Below are positions 1 to 9,497 of a stretch of 64,000 bases of DNA, piece after piece. Both the position numbers and the translations under genes were made by a program. Location: the NCBI RefSeq assembly GCF_030687835.1, contig NZ_CP117449.1, forward strand, positions 2,790,001-2,854,000, given 5' to 3'. Each line of letters starts with the position of its first letter. The stretch's first letter is position 1. The stretch comes from Pseudomonas hefeiensis. Lineage in GTDB: Bacteria > Pseudomonadota > Gammaproteobacteria > Pseudomonadales > Pseudomonadaceae. The notes under the pieces were generated by a model that was not told the DNA's origin, searched no databases, and saw only the letters and a list, made by a program, of their open reading frames with translations.

Positions 1-101
1 CGATCGATCAGGGCGATCTTGTCTTCGCTGGGGATGAACTGGGCTTCGCTCTGGAAGCCGTCGCGGGTGACGACTTCCTGGATGTACAGGCGTTTGCTCA
101 T
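1..101 (-). CDS. Hydroxymethylglutaryl-CoA lyase-like enzyme (N-terminal part only)
   Basis: Only the first 33 or so residues lie in the window; the gene runs off the left edge. The start MSKRLYIQEVVTRDGFQ carries the VxxRDG(F/L)Q signature that opens the TIM-barrel of the HMG-CoA lyase / DRE-metallolyase family, where the Arg-Asp pair binds metal and substrate. These enzymes cleave 3-hydroxy-3-methylglutaryl-CoA or related acyl-CoAs. It lies downstream of the CoA-transferase on the same strand with a short gap, so the two probably form an operon in which a 3-hydroxy-diacid is activated to its CoA thioester and then cleaved. The family is clear; the substrate is inference. Confidence 0.75.
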   Translation of the reverse strand, partial: MSKRLYIQEVVTRDGFQSEAQFIPSEDKIALID

Positions 102-159
102 GGGGCGGTTCTCCGGGTATCGATGACGGGCGCAGGCTTTTTTGCAGGCGCGCCCTTGT

Positions 160-1362
160 TCAGATGATGCCGCGCTCGCGCAAGCCGCGGACCTGTTCGC
201 CGCTCAGGCCCAGGCCGGCCAGCAGGTCGTCGGTGTGCTCGCCCAGCCCTGGGCCACCGGCGCCGAGACGGCCCGGGGTGCGGCTGAGTTTGGGCAGTAC
301 ACCCGGCACTTTCAGCGCGCCGGCGCTGGTTTGCACGGTCTCGATCATCTGGCGCGCCAGGTAGTGCGGGTCCTGGACGATATCGGCGGCGGTGTAGGGG
401 AAACCGGCCGGCACCAACGCCTGATTCAGTGCCTCCAGGACCTGGTCCCGGTCGTGTTGCAGGGTCCACTCGGCGATGGCCGCATCGATGCGCTCGGCGT
501 GTTCGCCACGTCCGTCGTTCTGCGCCAGGCGCGGGTCGTCGGCCAGATCCTGGCGACCGATCAGTTGCATCAATCGTTTGTAGATACTGTCACCATTGCC
601 GGCAATCAATACGAAATGACCGTCGCCGCAGGGATAGGAGTTGGACGGAGTGATGCCCGGCAGGGCACTGCCGGCGGGCTCGCGAATATAACCGCAGGCG
701 TCGTACTCCGGCACCAGGCTTTCCATCATCGCAAACACCGATTCGTACAGCGCCACGTCAATGAACTGGCCCATGCCGCTGTTCTGGCGCTCCTGCAAGG
801 CGAGAAGCACGCCGATGACGCCATACAGTGAAGACAACGAATCGCCCAGGCTGATGCCGACACGCACCGGTGCCTGACCCGGGTGACCGGTGAGGTGGCG
901 CAGGCCGCCCATGGCCTCGCCGATGACACCGAAGCCGGGGCGATCACGATAGGGGCCGGTCTGCCCGTAGCCAGAGATGCGCAGCATGATCAGGCGCGGG
1001 TTGATCTTCGACAGCGTGTCCCAGCCCAGGCCCCAACCTTCCAGAGTGCCGGGGCGAAAGTTCTCGACCAGTACATCGGCTTCGGCAACCAGCCGGCGGA
1101 CAATGTCCTGACCTTCCGCCGCCTTCAGGTTGAGGGTCAGGGACTGCTTGTTGCGCGACTGCACATGCCACCAGAGCGAGGTGCCGTCCTTGAGCTTGCG
1201 CCACTTGCGCAACGGATCGCCAACACCCGGCGGCTCGATCTTGATCACCTGGGCACCAAACTCACCGAGCATCTTACTGGCGAAGGGGCCAGCGATCAGT
1301 TGGCCCATTTCCAGGACCTTCAGGCCTTGCAGCGCCATGCTGCTTACGTGTTGTTCTGTCAT
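160..1362 (-). CDS. Family III (CaiB/BaiF) CoA-transferase
   Basis: A 400-residue protein of typical family length. The N-terminus has the GQLIAGPFASKMLGEFGA motif and KIEPPGVGDP, which form the CoA-binding Rossmann part of formyl-CoA transferase-like enzymes. IDVALYES around residue 170 carries the conserved Asp that becomes the acyl-aspartyl/CoA intermediate. The reaction is transfer of CoA between carboxylic acids. I chose the ATG at 1362, preceded by AAAGGTG, over an upstream in-frame start whose extra 37 residues look random. It is divergent from the LysR gene at 1545 and co-directional with the HMG-CoA-lyase-like gene. The LysR protein is the likely regulator. The acid substrate (for example a methylated dicarboxylate) cannot be read from sequence. 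Confidence 0.85.
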   Translation of the reverse strand: MTEQHVSSMALQGLKVLEMGQLIAGPFASKMLGEFGAQVIKIEPPGVGDPLRKWRKLKDGTSLWWHVQSRNKQSLTLNLKAAEGQDIVRRLVAEADVLVENFRPGTLEGWGLGWDTLSKINPRLIMLRISGYGQTGPYRDRPGFGVIGEAMGGLRHLTGHPGQAPVRVGISLGDSLSSLYGVIGVLLALQERQNSGMGQFIDVALYESVFAMMESLVPEYDACGYIREPAGSALPGITPSNSYPCGDGHFVLIAGNGDSIYKRLMQLIGRQDLADDPRLAQNDGRGEHAERIDAAIAEWTLQHDRDQVLEALNQALVPAGFPYTAADIVQDPHYLARQMIETVQTSAGALKVPGVLPKLSRTPGRLGAGGPGLGEHTDDLLAGLGLSGEQVRGLRERGII

Positions 1363-1544
1363 GTCTGCACCTTTGGGTCGTGCGCTGTTCTTTGGCAGGC
1401 AGGATGGCTCAGGCCCATGGTCTGAACAATTGATCAATGACCAAGCCAGGCTTCGTATCCTGCGAAGTACCACCTGTGAGAACCTTGAAACTGTTCTTTA
1501 TCGTGCTGCACGTCGTGATACACGACTGACAGGAGGCCGCGCCT

Positions 1545-2465
1545 ATGCGTCGTATCGATTTCGTCACTCTCAAGCTGTTCGTCGCCATCGCTGATGAGCG
1601 CAGCCTGACCAAGGCCGCCGAGCGCGAGCATCTGGCCCTGGCGGCGGTGAGCAAACGGGTCAGTGACCTGGAAAACCAGTTGGGAATCGCCTTGCTCTAC
1701 CGTCAGCCCAAGGGCGTCGAACTGACCCCGGCCGGACATGCCTTGCTGCATCACGCACGCAATGTGATGGACAACCTTGCGCAGCTCAATGCCGACCTCA
1801 GCGAGTTCAGCGAGGGGGTCAAGGGACATGTGCGCATTCACGCCAACACCTCGGCGGTGATCGAGTTTTTGCCCGAGGACCTCAGCGCTTTTACCCGGTT
1901 GCACCCGCAGGTCAAAATCGATCTGGAAGAGCGGGTCAGCAGCGAAGCCATCCGTGCGGTGCGCGAAGGGCTGACCGATATCGGTATTTTCGCCGGGCAT
2001 GTGCCTGCCGACGAGGTGCAGGTGTTTAGCTACCGCCACGATCGGTTGGTGCTGGTCACCCCACGCGAGCATCCGCTGGCCGAGCGCAGCAGCATCAGCC
2101 TGCGCGACGCCGTCGGCTACGACTTTATCGGCCTGCAGCAGGACGCCTCGTTGCACAGCCTGCTGCAGCAGGCTGCGCGTCATTTGGGCACGCCATTGCG
2201 CCTGCGTATCCAGGTGCGCAGCTTCGAGGCCATTTGCCGGATGATCCACACCGGCATGGGGATCGGCATCCTGCCGGAACTTGCCGTGCGGACCTATTTG
2301 CCGGCGCTCGATGTGCGGGTCATTGCGTTGGACGATCCCTGGGCGCGTCGCGAGTTGAAGATCGCCGTACGCAGCCTGGAAGCGCTGTCGATGACGGCAC
2401 GCCAGATGCTCGAGCACCTGATGACCAGCGAGCAGAGGGAGACGTCCATGAATGAGCCTTCGTGA
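1545..2465 (+). CDS. LysR-family transcriptional regulator
   Basis: 306 residues. An N-terminal winged helix-turn-helix spans roughly residues 3-62 (FVTLKLFVAIADERSLTKAA, then AAVSKRVSDLENQLG). It is followed by a periplasmic-binding-protein-like effector domain (residues ~90-295). It is transcribed divergently from the CoA-transferase across a 180-bp gap, the usual LysR arrangement, and is followed by the TRAP binding protein on its own strand. It probably controls one or both flanks in response to the acid or its CoA ester. The effector is unknown. Confidence 0.88.
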   Translation: MRRIDFVTLKLFVAIADERSLTKAAEREHLALAAVSKRVSDLENQLGIALLYRQPKGVELTPAGHALLHHARNVMDNLAQLNADLSEFSEGVKGHVRIHANTSAVIEFLPEDLSAFTRLHPQVKIDLEERVSSEAIRAVREGLTDIGIFAGHVPADEVQVFSYRHDRLVLVTPREHPLAERSSISLRDAVGYDFIGLQQDASLHSLLQQAARHLGTPLRLRIQVRSFEAICRMIHTGMGIGILPELAVRTYLPALDVRVIALDDPWARRELKIAVRSLEALSMTARQMLEHLMTSEQRETSMNEPS

Positions 2466-2521
2466 AAGCCGAAGGCAGCGTTGTTCAAATATGAATTTCA
2501 GTCGCGTAGGGACGGGGGTAG

Positions 2522-2553
2522 AGTCCAAACGGACTGAGGGGGGACGCGTCCCC
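2522..2553. promoter_or_regulatory. Two adjacent inverted repeats upstream of the TRAP binding-protein gene
   Basis: AGTCC-AAAC-GGACT (2522-2535) is followed at once by the perfect 14-base palindrome GGGGACGCGTCCCC (2540-2553). Both lie in the 119-bp gap between the LysR gene and the solute-binding gene. They could be an operator, an attenuator-like stem, or a weak terminator for the LysR message. No T-run follows, which argues against a simple terminator. Confidence 0.4.
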
Positions 2554-2575
2554 ACCGCTCGAACAAAAACAATAG

Positions 2576-3592
<1,017 letters not shown>

Positions 3593-3612
3593 AGTTTGAA
3601 GGTCCTCAGCCA

Positions 3613-3635
3613 CGGCCGCCCGTTCGGGGTGGCCG
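3613..3635. terminator. GC-rich hairpin between convergent genes
   Basis: CGGCCGCCC and GGGTGGCCG form a nine-pair stem (one G-U pair) around a short GTTCG loop. It lies 20 bases after the dctP stop and before the convergent glutathione-transferase gene. There is no clear U-tract, so termination efficiency is uncertain. Confidence 0.5.
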
Positions 3636-3689
3636 ATGACATTCATGAGAGACATCCGGCGCTGACAGGAAAAGACCGGCCCGGACCCT

Positions 3690-4529
3690 TCAACCCAGAT
3701 CCCCAGCCCGATGCCGCTCCGGCACCTGGCTCGCTTCATCGCCCCACGTGCGGTTGACTCGTTGCCCACGGATCACCGCCGGCCGATTGGCGATCTCCTC
3801 GGCCCAGCGTTGCACATGGGTATATTCGTGGGCAGCAAGGAACTCGGCAGCCGAGTACACGTTGTCGCGAACCAGTTGACCATACCAGGGCCAGACCGCG
3901 ATATCGGCGATGGTATAGCTGTCTGCGGCCAGGTATTGGCTTTCACCAAGACGACGATCCAGGACGTCGAGCTGGCGTTTGGTTTCCATGGTGAAGCGAT
4001 TGATGGGGTATTCAAGCTTATCGGGCGCATACGCGTAGAAATGCCCGAAGCCTCCGCCCAGGTAGGGCGCTGCACCCATCTGCCAGAACAACCAGTTCAG
4101 GGTTTCGGTGCGCCCGGCCGGGTCGGTGGGCAGGAAGGCGCCGAATTTTTCCGCCAGGTACAGCAGGATCGAACCAGACTCGAAAACCCGGATCGGTGGC
4201 TCCACGCTGCGATCGAGCAATGCCGGGATTTTTGAGTTCGGGTTGATCTGGACAAAACCACTGGAGAACTGGTCGCCCTCGTTGATACGAATCAACCAGG
4301 CGTCATATTCCGCGCCGGTATGCCCCAGCGCCAGCAGCTCTTCCAGGAGGATGGTCACCTTCACGCCATTGGGCGTGGCCAGTGAATAGAGTTGCAACGG
4401 ATGTTCGCCCACTGGCAGTACTTTTTCATGGGTCGGCCCGGCGGTAGGGCGGTTGATGTTGGCGAACTGGCCGCCAGAGGGGGCGTTATGTTTCCAGACT
4501 CTGGGCGGGACATAGGGCGCTTTGCTCAT
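3690..4529 (-). CDS. yghU: YghU-type glutathione S-transferase / disulfide-bond oxidoreductase
   Basis: 279 residues, the length of YghU/Nu-class enzymes. A family-specific N-terminal extension (VWKHNAPSGGQFANINRPTAGPT) precedes a thioredoxin-fold domain with TPNGVKVTILLEEL and the cis-Pro segment NSKIPALLD. An all-helical C-terminal domain contains DRRLGESQYLAADSYTIADIAVWPW. Members bind two glutathiones and show disulfide reductase and organic peroxide activity. It is a cytosolic, free-standing gene, convergent with dctP. A purine-rich GAGG precedes the ATG. Confident to family; the physiological substrate is not evident. Confidence 0.88.
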   Translation of the reverse strand: MSKAPYVPPRVWKHNAPSGGQFANINRPTAGPTHEKVLPVGEHPLQLYSLATPNGVKVTILLEELLALGHTGAEYDAWLIRINEGDQFSSGFVQINPNSKIPALLDRSVEPPIRVFESGSILLYLAEKFGAFLPTDPAGRTETLNWLFWQMGAAPYLGGGFGHFYAYAPDKLEYPINRFTMETKRQLDVLDRRLGESQYLAADSYTIADIAVWPWYGQLVRDNVYSAAEFLAAHEYTHVQRWAEEIANRPAVIRGQRVNRTWGDEASQVPERHRAGDLG

Positions 4530-4657
4530 GGGAGGTGCCTCATTGCCGATTTGCAGTGACCGCGTGAACCGCGAAAAAAGCTCTGGCCCAAGCCTGCCAT
4601 AGGAGGGTCAGCGTCAGCAAATCACCCCGCGTACAAGTACAGCATTACGCCCGCCGG

Positions 4658-5392
4658 CTAACGCTCTTGAGTCATGATCCGGTCCACTTCGCCTGACGCC
4701 TTGAGCTGCGCGAAAGCCCGTTGAGCTCTGGTGACGATCTCGTCTGGCGTGCTCAGACTAAAGGCCATGTGAACTCTGTGGGGTTGTTCATCAAGGGAAA
4801 ACACCTCTTCCAGTGACGTGAAATCCACCTGGGCATCTTTGCTCATCAGGCGCGCAGTGTTCTCGGGCATCGGCAGCAACTGGACTTGATGATTCAGCAG
4901 TTTTTGAAAATTATCGTGGTTGTCCGCCGATATCACCAGGCGGGTGAAGCCTTTCTGCTGCAGGTAAACCTGCTTGGTGTCATTGCGCACCACGCCTATG
5001 CTGTATTGCTTGGCATCTTCAAGGTTGTCAACGGCTATGCCGTCACGCTCACGCAGCTTGTAAAGCTTGGTCGTCGCCCGATGTATTTCGCCCACCCATT
5101 TGAACATCTGCTCGCGGGCCGGCGTGCGATCAAGTGGGAAGATCATCACATTGGGTTCATGCAAGGCCTTTTCGTAGGCGCGTGCCCATGGGTACAGCAA
5201 CATACGGTAATCGCTGATCCCTGCGCCCTTCAACGTCTCGTCGGCTATTCGAGTACCCGGTCCGACGAGCTCGCCTTCACGCAGGTAGGCGTATAACGAG
5301 TCTTCGGTCACGACTTCAATCGCCTCGGCGTGACTTTTCACGCTGATCAGGGTCAGGAGCATGCAAGAGCAGAGCATCAGACGGTAGTGCAT
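4658..5392 (-). CDS. Periplasmic amino-acid-type solute-binding protein (SBP_bac_3), downstream copy
   Basis: About 244 residues, beginning MHYRLMLCSCMLLTLISVKSHAEA, a signal peptide with cleavage after SHA. I use the ATG at 5392, preceded by GAGG, rather than the GTG at 5410. The mature part follows the ABC polar amino-acid binding fold (VVTEDSLYAYLREGE..., YPWARAYEKALHEPNVMIFPLDRTPAREQMFKWVGEI). No permease or ATPase is nearby. Instead it follows the diguanylate cyclase gene by 25 bp, and a second binding protein of the same subfamily precedes that cyclase. The shared PWARAYE...N(V)xI(F/Y)...RTPARE blocks show the two are paralogues. I infer a sensory rather than transport role. Confidence 0.8.
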   Translation of the reverse strand: MHYRLMLCSCMLLTLISVKSHAEAIEVVTEDSLYAYLREGELVGPGTRIADETLKGAGISDYRMLLYPWARAYEKALHEPNVMIFPLDRTPAREQMFKWVGEIHRATTKLYKLRERDGIAVDNLEDAKQYSIGVVRNDTKQVYLQQKGFTRLVISADNHDNFQKLLNHQVQLLPMPENTARLMSKDAQVDFTSLEEVFSLDEQPHRVHMAFSLSTPDEIVTRAQRAFAQLKASGEVDRIMTQER

Positions 5393-5417
5393 ACAGACCT
5401 CGCTGCACACGATGGTT

Positions 5418-6761
5418 TTATAAAGCGACGCAATTGCGTCCCTGGCGTTTGGCCCGGTACAACGCCTGGTCGGCGCGTTGCAGCAGTTGGTCGAAGTGGT
5501 CCATGGTTTCGGTGTCCAGTTCGGCGACGCCGATGCTCAGGGTGACAAAGGGCGAAACCGCCGAGCCGCTATGGGGCAGTTCAAGTTCCGCCAGGCTTTC
5601 ACGAAGCCGCTGGGCTGCCCCGCATGCCTGGCTGGCGTCGATGTTGGGCAACACCACAACGAACTCTTCACCTCCCAGGCGCGCGGTCAGCTCGCCGGAG
5701 CGGCCGAACACACTGCTCAGAGCCCCGGCGATCTGTTTCAAACACTCGTCCCCCTTGATATGGCCGTAGGTGTCGTTGTAGATCTTGAAGAAGTCGACAT
5801 CGCACATCAGCACGGCCAGCGGGGTGTTGTGGCGGATCGCACGGCGGAATTCGACATCCTTCAGTTCATCGAAATAACGACGGTTGGCCAAGCCCGTCAA
5901 GGCATCGTGACGCGACAGCGCTTCGAGGGCCTGGTTGGCGGTCTTGAGTTCCGAGGTGCGCGCCTCGACCAGTTCGGCCAACTGGTCGCGGCTGGCTGCA
6001 AGGGCCAGTTCGTCCGAGTGCTGGCGTTCCAAATGGGCGCGGAGGTTGTCTTGCAGTGCATTGACTTTGGATTCGAGCAGGCTCAACTCGTCCTGGCGCT
6101 GGACCGAACGTTGCAGCTTGAGATGGAAGTTGAGTGTCTGTGGTGAGAGTTTCCCCAGATGCCGGGCGATATGGACAACGTGTACGGTCACCAGGCGGTT
6201 GAACATGGTCATGACCAGGCCTGCCAGCAGCAACGACTGGATCACCTGAGTGATGACGATGCTGCGCGCTTCGTCCCAGAGACGCTCCCAAAGCAGGTTG
6301 TTATCGCCCTCGATGGTCAGTTCACCGACCTTTTCGTTGGCACCGATGTAGGGCTGCGCGACGAGCTGGCGATGCACCACCGGCGCCACACCAGATGTAT
6401 CGGTGGCATAGCGATTGAACTCGATGATTTCAGGCGATTGTCCTGGCCGCAGAATGTTCAACACCACGCGGCCCACCGGCGGCGCCTTCGCGACGCTGGT
6501 GATCTGTTTGTCCAACGACTCACGGTCCATTTCCCAAATGGCATGGGCCAAGGTGTTCTGGAACACCTGGTCGATCAGAACCAGTTCCGAATTCATCTGC
6601 GCCAGATTGTTTTCCCAGGCCTGCCAGGTACGCAGCGTGACCATCGCCAGGGTGAAGCACAGGCAGAACAACAGCGTAGCCAAAACCAGACGCCGTCCCA
6701 GCGAGCTGAACGTCCTGGTTTTTGGCGGGTGGATGGGGACAGTCCGAAAATCGTCGGCCAT
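5418..6761 (-). CDS. Membrane diguanylate cyclase with periplasmic sensor domain
   Basis: 447 residues. A cytosolic N-terminus is followed by a transmembrane helix (~24-45), a periplasmic domain of ~120 residues, a second helix (~165-190), a HAMP/coiled-coil linker (LLESKVNALQDNLRAHLERQ...), and a GGDEF domain from ~residue 290. The catalytic motif is GGEEF (active form). The inhibitory site nine residues upstream reads RSGE instead of RxxD, so product inhibition may be weak or lost. The ATG at 6761 starts one base after the upstream TGA, implying translational coupling. Flanked by two periplasmic binding proteins, it is a good candidate for ligand-dependent c-di-GMP synthesis. Confidence 0.9.
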   Translation of the reverse strand: MADDFRTVPIHPPKTRTFSSLGRRLVLATLLFCLCFTLAMVTLRTWQAWENNLAQMNSELVLIDQVFQNTLAHAIWEMDRESLDKQITSVAKAPPVGRVVLNILRPGQSPEIIEFNRYATDTSGVAPVVHRQLVAQPYIGANEKVGELTIEGDNNLLWERLWDEARSIVITQVIQSLLLAGLVMTMFNRLVTVHVVHIARHLGKLSPQTLNFHLKLQRSVQRQDELSLLESKVNALQDNLRAHLERQHSDELALAASRDQLAELVEARTSELKTANQALEALSRHDALTGLANRRYFDELKDVEFRRAIRHNTPLAVLMCDVDFFKIYNDTYGHIKGDECLKQIAGALSSVFGRSGELTARLGGEEFVVVLPNIDASQACGAAQRLRESLAELELPHSGSAVSPFVTLSIGVAELDTETMDHFDQLLQRADQALYRAKRQGRNCVAL

Positions 6762-6762
6762 G

Positions 6763-7533
6763 TCATAACCACTTGCGCATGATGGCATCGTAAACGCCAT
6801 TGCGGCGGATGGTCTCAAGGGCAGAGCGGAATCTCTCGACCGTTGCGGCCGGCGTCTTGCGACTGAACGCCATGCTCAAGCCATCCTGACTGCTCAATTC
6901 GGGAAGCGCCAGCGAGCGGACCAGCACTTTGTCCGGGTCTTCGCCATTCTGGCGGGTCAGGTACAGCGCGTTGAGCTCATTGGAAATCCATAGCTCCACG
7001 TGATCGACCTTGAGCTTGCGGTAGTTGTGTTCGTACTTGTTGCTCGACTGAAGGTCTTTACCAATGCGGAAACCCTCTGACACCAGGTATTGCTCACCCA
7101 CGTCCTGATTGACGGTGGCAATCTGGTGACCGTGGGCATCCTCCAGTGAGTTGAGTTTTACCGGGCGCTCAGCCAGCGAGTATAGGTACCACTGGGTCGG
7201 GGCGATGGCCCCGACCCACTGGAAAAGTGCTTCGCGCGCAGGTGTTCGGGCGATTGAATAGATCAACACGTTACTTTCATTAAGCGCCAGTTCGTAGGCC
7301 CGGGCCCAAGGCATGGGCTGAATGGACGCCTCTACGCCGACCTCCTTGAGCACCGCCTGGACCACCTCGGTGCTCATACCAGTCACTCGCCCGTTCTGCG
7401 TCATGTTATAGGGCGGCAGTTCTTCGGTAACGATGCGCAGCGCAGTCTCTGCGGCGGCGTTTGGCACGGCTGCACTTGCAGCCAGGAACATCAGGACGCA
7501 GCACATCAGAAGGCGGTTAAGCGGCAAAATCAT
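6763..7533 (-). CDS. Periplasmic amino-acid-type solute-binding protein (SBP_bac_3), upstream copy
   Basis: 256 residues with a signal peptide (LLMCCVLMFLAASAAVPNAAAE). The mature domain begins LRIVTEELPPYNM, the classic start of substrate-binding domains of polar amino-acid ABC systems and of periplasmic sensors. It contains MPWARAYELALNESNVLIYSIARTPAREALFQWVGAI. It is first in a three-gene unit (binding protein, diguanylate cyclase, binding protein) with no transport partners. I infer that it senses a small polar ligand and passes the signal to the cyclase's periplasmic domain. A direct uptake role with distant permeases cannot be excluded. Confidence 0.82.
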   Translation of the reverse strand: MILPLNRLLMCCVLMFLAASAAVPNAAAETALRIVTEELPPYNMTQNGRVTGMSTEVVQAVLKEVGVEASIQPMPWARAYELALNESNVLIYSIARTPAREALFQWVGAIAPTQWYLYSLAERPVKLNSLEDAHGHQIATVNQDVGEQYLVSEGFRIGKDLQSSNKYEHNYRKLKVDHVELWISNELNALYLTRQNGEDPDKVLVRSLALPELSSQDGLSMAFSRKTPAATVERFRSALETIRRNGVYDAIMRKWL

Positions 7534-7781
7534 CGAGAATTACCTTATGTAACCAGCAGTGCCAGCGAGGCCTGGGAGCCGTTGACATAATGTGTTATCG
7601 GCTGGGCCTATGCGCGCTTGAGTGTCATCCGTCGAAACCGGGGGACATCGAGCATGGGGGCGATCGGTCCTGGCGATGTGGAAAAACTTGAGTTTGGCCT
7701 CTCTTGTTCCAGCTGTCGATTCGGCGACATTTAATGAACCGGGTTTGTTCGGTCATGTCAGTCGTTTGTCAGGAACGACAA

Positions 7782-9428
7782 ATGATGGAGCCGCTGATGC
7801 GACCAATGTATTTCACCAGCCTGTCCTTCGCCGCGTTGCTGTGCGCGGCGTGCTCAAGCCAACCGCCCGCGACCTGGAGCTACATGGATGCCAAGGGTCG
7901 GGCCAATCTGCCGCCCGACCAGGCGTATCCTGAGTTGTTCGAAGCCGTGCAGAACAACCAGCTGTTCACCGACCAGAAGCATTTCGTCGATGCACTGCCC
8001 ACCCGTAACCCATCGAAAATCCGTGCCGAGTACCTGGCTCGTCGCGACAACAGCGACTTCGATCTCGAAACCTTCGTGAAGGACAATTTCATCGAGTCTG
8101 GCGAAGCGCAAAGCCCGGCACCGAAACCGGGCGCGCCAATTCAAGCGCACATCGACAGCCTTTGGCCCGTGTTAAGTCGCACCTATCGCCAGGTGCCGCC
8201 CTACAGCAGCCTGTTGCCCTTGCCGCAACCCTATGTCGTTCCAGGCGGGCGCTTTCGCGAGATGTACTACTGGGATTCCTACTTCACCATGCTCGGGCTT
8301 GAACAAAGCGGTGATCAGGCGCAGGTGCGCCAGATGACCGATAACTTTGCCTACATGATCGACACGTACGGGCACATTCCCAATGGCAATCGCACTTACT
8401 ACCTGAGCCGCTCACAACCGCCATTCTTCGCCTACATGGTGCAGTTGCAGGCGCACATCGAAGGTGACCAGGCTTTTGGGCGCTACCTTCCACAATTGCA
8501 GAAGGAATATGCCTATTGGATGCAAGGCGCCCGAGCGCTCAAACCCGGCACCGCCGCTGAACACGTGGTCAAGCTCGCCGATGGCAGCGTGCTCAATCGC
8601 TATTGGGACGCCAGTTCGACGCCGCGACAGGAGTCCTGGTTGCAAGATGTCAAAACCGCCGAACAGGCCTCGAACAGACCCAGGCAAGAGGTCTGGCGTG
8701 ACCTGCGTGCCGGCGCGGAAAGCGGTTGGGACTTCAGTTCGCGCTGGCTCGGCGATGGTCAGAACCTTGCGAGCATACGCACCACCTCCATTGTGCCGGT
8801 GGATCTGAACAGCCTGCTCTATCATCTGGAACGCACCATCGCTAAGGCTTGTGAAACCGTGCAAAACACGCTATGTACCCAGGCCTATGGTCAGCGCGCA
8901 GAACGTCGTCAGCGCGCGATTGAACAGCATTTGTGGAATGCCGATGCAGGGTTTTACGTGGACTACGACTGGCAGCAGAAGCGTCAACGCCCGCAACTGA
9001 CTGCCGCGACGCTGTTTCCCCTCTACACGGGCCTTGCCTCCACCGAGCACGCCAAACGCACGGCCGAAGCGGTACGCGATGGCCTGTTGCGCCCCGGGGG
9101 CATTGCCACCACGCAGGTCAGCAATGGCCAACAGTGGGACGAACCCAATGGTTGGGCGCCGCTGCAGTGGGTGGCGGTTGAGGGACTGGATCGCTACGGA
9201 CACACCGCGCTGGCGCAACAGATTGGCACTCGCTTTCTGCAACAGGTACACAATCTCTATCGTAAGGAAGACAAACTGGTAGAGAAATACGACGTATCCG
9301 GGCGGGGAGATGGCGGGGGAGGTGGCGAATATGAGTTGCAGGACGGTTTTGGCTGGACGAATGGCGTGACGCTGAAACTGTTGAGCAAATATGGCGCAGG
9401 TTCCTCCGCAACGGCTGTGGGTGAATGA
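7782..9428 (+). CDS. treA: Periplasmic trehalase (lipoprotein form)
   Basis: Glycoside hydrolase family 37. Signature 1 is PGGRFREMYYWDSYF, signature 2 is QQWDEPNGWAPLQW, and a glycine-rich GDGGGGGEYELQDGFGWTNG segment lies near the C-terminus. It hydrolyses trehalose to two glucoses. The N-terminus MRPMYFTSLSFAALLCAACSS carries a lipobox (LCAAC), predicting an outer- or inner-membrane-anchored lipoprotein rather than a free periplasmic enzyme. ATG 7782 (AGGA seven bases upstream) and ATG 7797 (GGAG six bases upstream) are both good starts and both keep the signal. Length is ~548 residues. It is single-gene, convergent with gntP, and closed by a strong hairpin. Confidence 0.92.
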   Translation: MMEPLMRPMYFTSLSFAALLCAACSSQPPATWSYMDAKGRANLPPDQAYPELFEAVQNNQLFTDQKHFVDALPTRNPSKIRAEYLARRDNSDFDLETFVKDNFIESGEAQSPAPKPGAPIQAHIDSLWPVLSRTYRQVPPYSSLLPLPQPYVVPGGRFREMYYWDSYFTMLGLEQSGDQAQVRQMTDNFAYMIDTYGHIPNGNRTYYLSRSQPPFFAYMVQLQAHIEGDQAFGRYLPQLQKEYAYWMQGARALKPGTAAEHVVKLADGSVLNRYWDASSTPRQESWLQDVKTAEQASNRPRQEVWRDLRAGAESGWDFSSRWLGDGQNLASIRTTSIVPVDLNSLLYHLERTIAKACETVQNTLCTQAYGQRAERRQRAIEQHLWNADAGFYVDYDWQQKRQRPQLTAATLFPLYTGLASTEHAKRTAEAVRDGLLRPGGIATTQVSNGQQWDEPNGWAPLQWVAVEGLDRYGHTALAQQIGTRFLQQVHNLYRKEDKLVEKYDVSGRGDGGGGGEYELQDGFGWTNGVTLKLLSKYGAGSSATAVGE

Positions 9429-9452
9429 GCGGGCGCTAAGAGCAAGCGGTAA

Positions 9453-9483
9453 CCTGGGCAGGATTTATCAGTTCCTGCCCAGG
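9453..9483. terminator. Bidirectional terminator between treA and gntP
   Basis: A perfect 11-bp inverted repeat (CCTGGGCAGGA / TCCTGCCCAGG) with a nine-base loop lies between the stops of two convergent genes. It can serve both strands. T-tracts are short. Confidence 0.7.
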
Positions 9484-9497
9484 TGCCCGGCGCGTGG

